Virus record (IMG/VR): IMGVR_UViG_3300047667_000926
Coordinates: 1-37,743 of that record
Source of the DNA: a virus
Strand: one strand, 5' to 3'
DNA length: 37,743 nucleotides
The position numbers were made by a program, and so were the translations under genes. Shown here piece after piece: positions 37,706 to 37,743 of the stretch. The notes beneath the pieces were generated by a model. The model was not told the origin of the DNA, did not search any database, and was given only the letters and a program-made list of their open reading frames with translations. The first letter of the stretch is position 1. Every line of letters begins with the position of its first letter.

Positions 37706-37710
37706 AGTAA
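37630..37710 (+). CDS. Arginine/lysine-rich 26-residue peptide
   Basis: The peptide starts MRGQARRQKSK and has 7 Arg and 6 Lys in 26 residues, with no acidic residue. AAAGGAG lies 7 bases before the ATG, the best ribosome site in the window. Composition suggests a nucleic-acid-condensing or RNA-binding peptide, like small basic proteins packaged with DNA. The final codons lie in the terminal repeat. Confidence 0.65.
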   Translation: MRGQARRQKSKANKRKRKRRNNPTVK

Positions 37711-37743
37711 GGTAAAAACGAGTTGCTAAGTAATCCTTAGTAA
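37643..37743. repeat. Terminal direct repeat, right copy
   Basis: Matches 1-101 at 98 of 101 positions. It carries the 3' end of the basic peptide gene with stop TAA at 37708-37710 and most of the following hairpin. Confidence 0.9.

Noticed and set aside
1-37743. TGA as tryptophan (code 4)
   Set aside because: TGA falls at conserved glycines (G-X-Y, YGGRG, LYAGLGG, Walker A), while conserved tryptophans use TGG.

Overview
The window is one phage genome unit. The first 101 bases (1-101) recur at the right end (37643-37743) with three mismatches, so the non-redundant length is about 37.64 kb and the map closes on itself. The DNA is AT-rich, and every gene I can support lies on the plus strand. 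Read with the standard code, almost every gene is shattered by TGA. Read with TGA as glycine (code 25) and only TAA or TAG as stops, the window becomes a tightly tiled set of about 70 genes. That code is known from Absconditabacteria (SR1) and Gracilibacteria, so the likely host is one of these. The glycine reading is shown internally by a collagen-like G-X-Y tract with TGA every nine bases, by HNH, terminase and methyltransferase motifs, and by paralogues in which GGG aligns with TGA. I find no tRNA, release factor, integrase or DNA polymerase gene, so decoding of TGA and most replication must come from the host.

Layout. 1-1350: terminal repeat, structured non-coding DNA and small early-type genes. 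1370-9951: promoter, small and large terminase, portal, scaffold, major capsid protein, head-tail adaptor and a probable tail nozzle protein; the architecture is podovirus-like. 9989-14331: two large virion proteins, probably ejected; the first carries an M23-like fold. 14337-21684: receptor-binding region of several fibre proteins, including a collagen-like one and a 1084-residue one. 21689-24342: phospholipase A2-like protein, holin-like and other membrane proteins, an HNH endonuclease and a papain-fold peptidase. 24343-25110: a 768-bp region of short transcription units, with candidate small RNAs, a 27-codon ORF and a structured leader. 25111-33414: replication initiator, nucleases (HNH, RusA), ERF annealing protein, a NinB-like protein, an XRE-type regulator and many small unknown genes. 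33499-37496: GH24 lysozyme with an N-terminal membrane segment, small paralogous genes, a cytosine-5 methyltransferase and a YopX-family protein. 37486-37743: promoter, hairpin leader and an arginine-rich peptide gene that runs into the terminal repeat.

Regulation. Most promoters I can propose have a TTGNNN box and a TATANT box separated by exactly 16 bases. Several sit directly in front of RNA able to fold from its first nucleotides. Genes are otherwise packed with 0-20 base gaps or short overlaps, which implies a few long polycistronic transcripts. The major capsid gene uses none of the reassigned TGA codons for its 19 glycines, unlike its neighbours. All function calls rest on motif recognition by eye; no database search was run.
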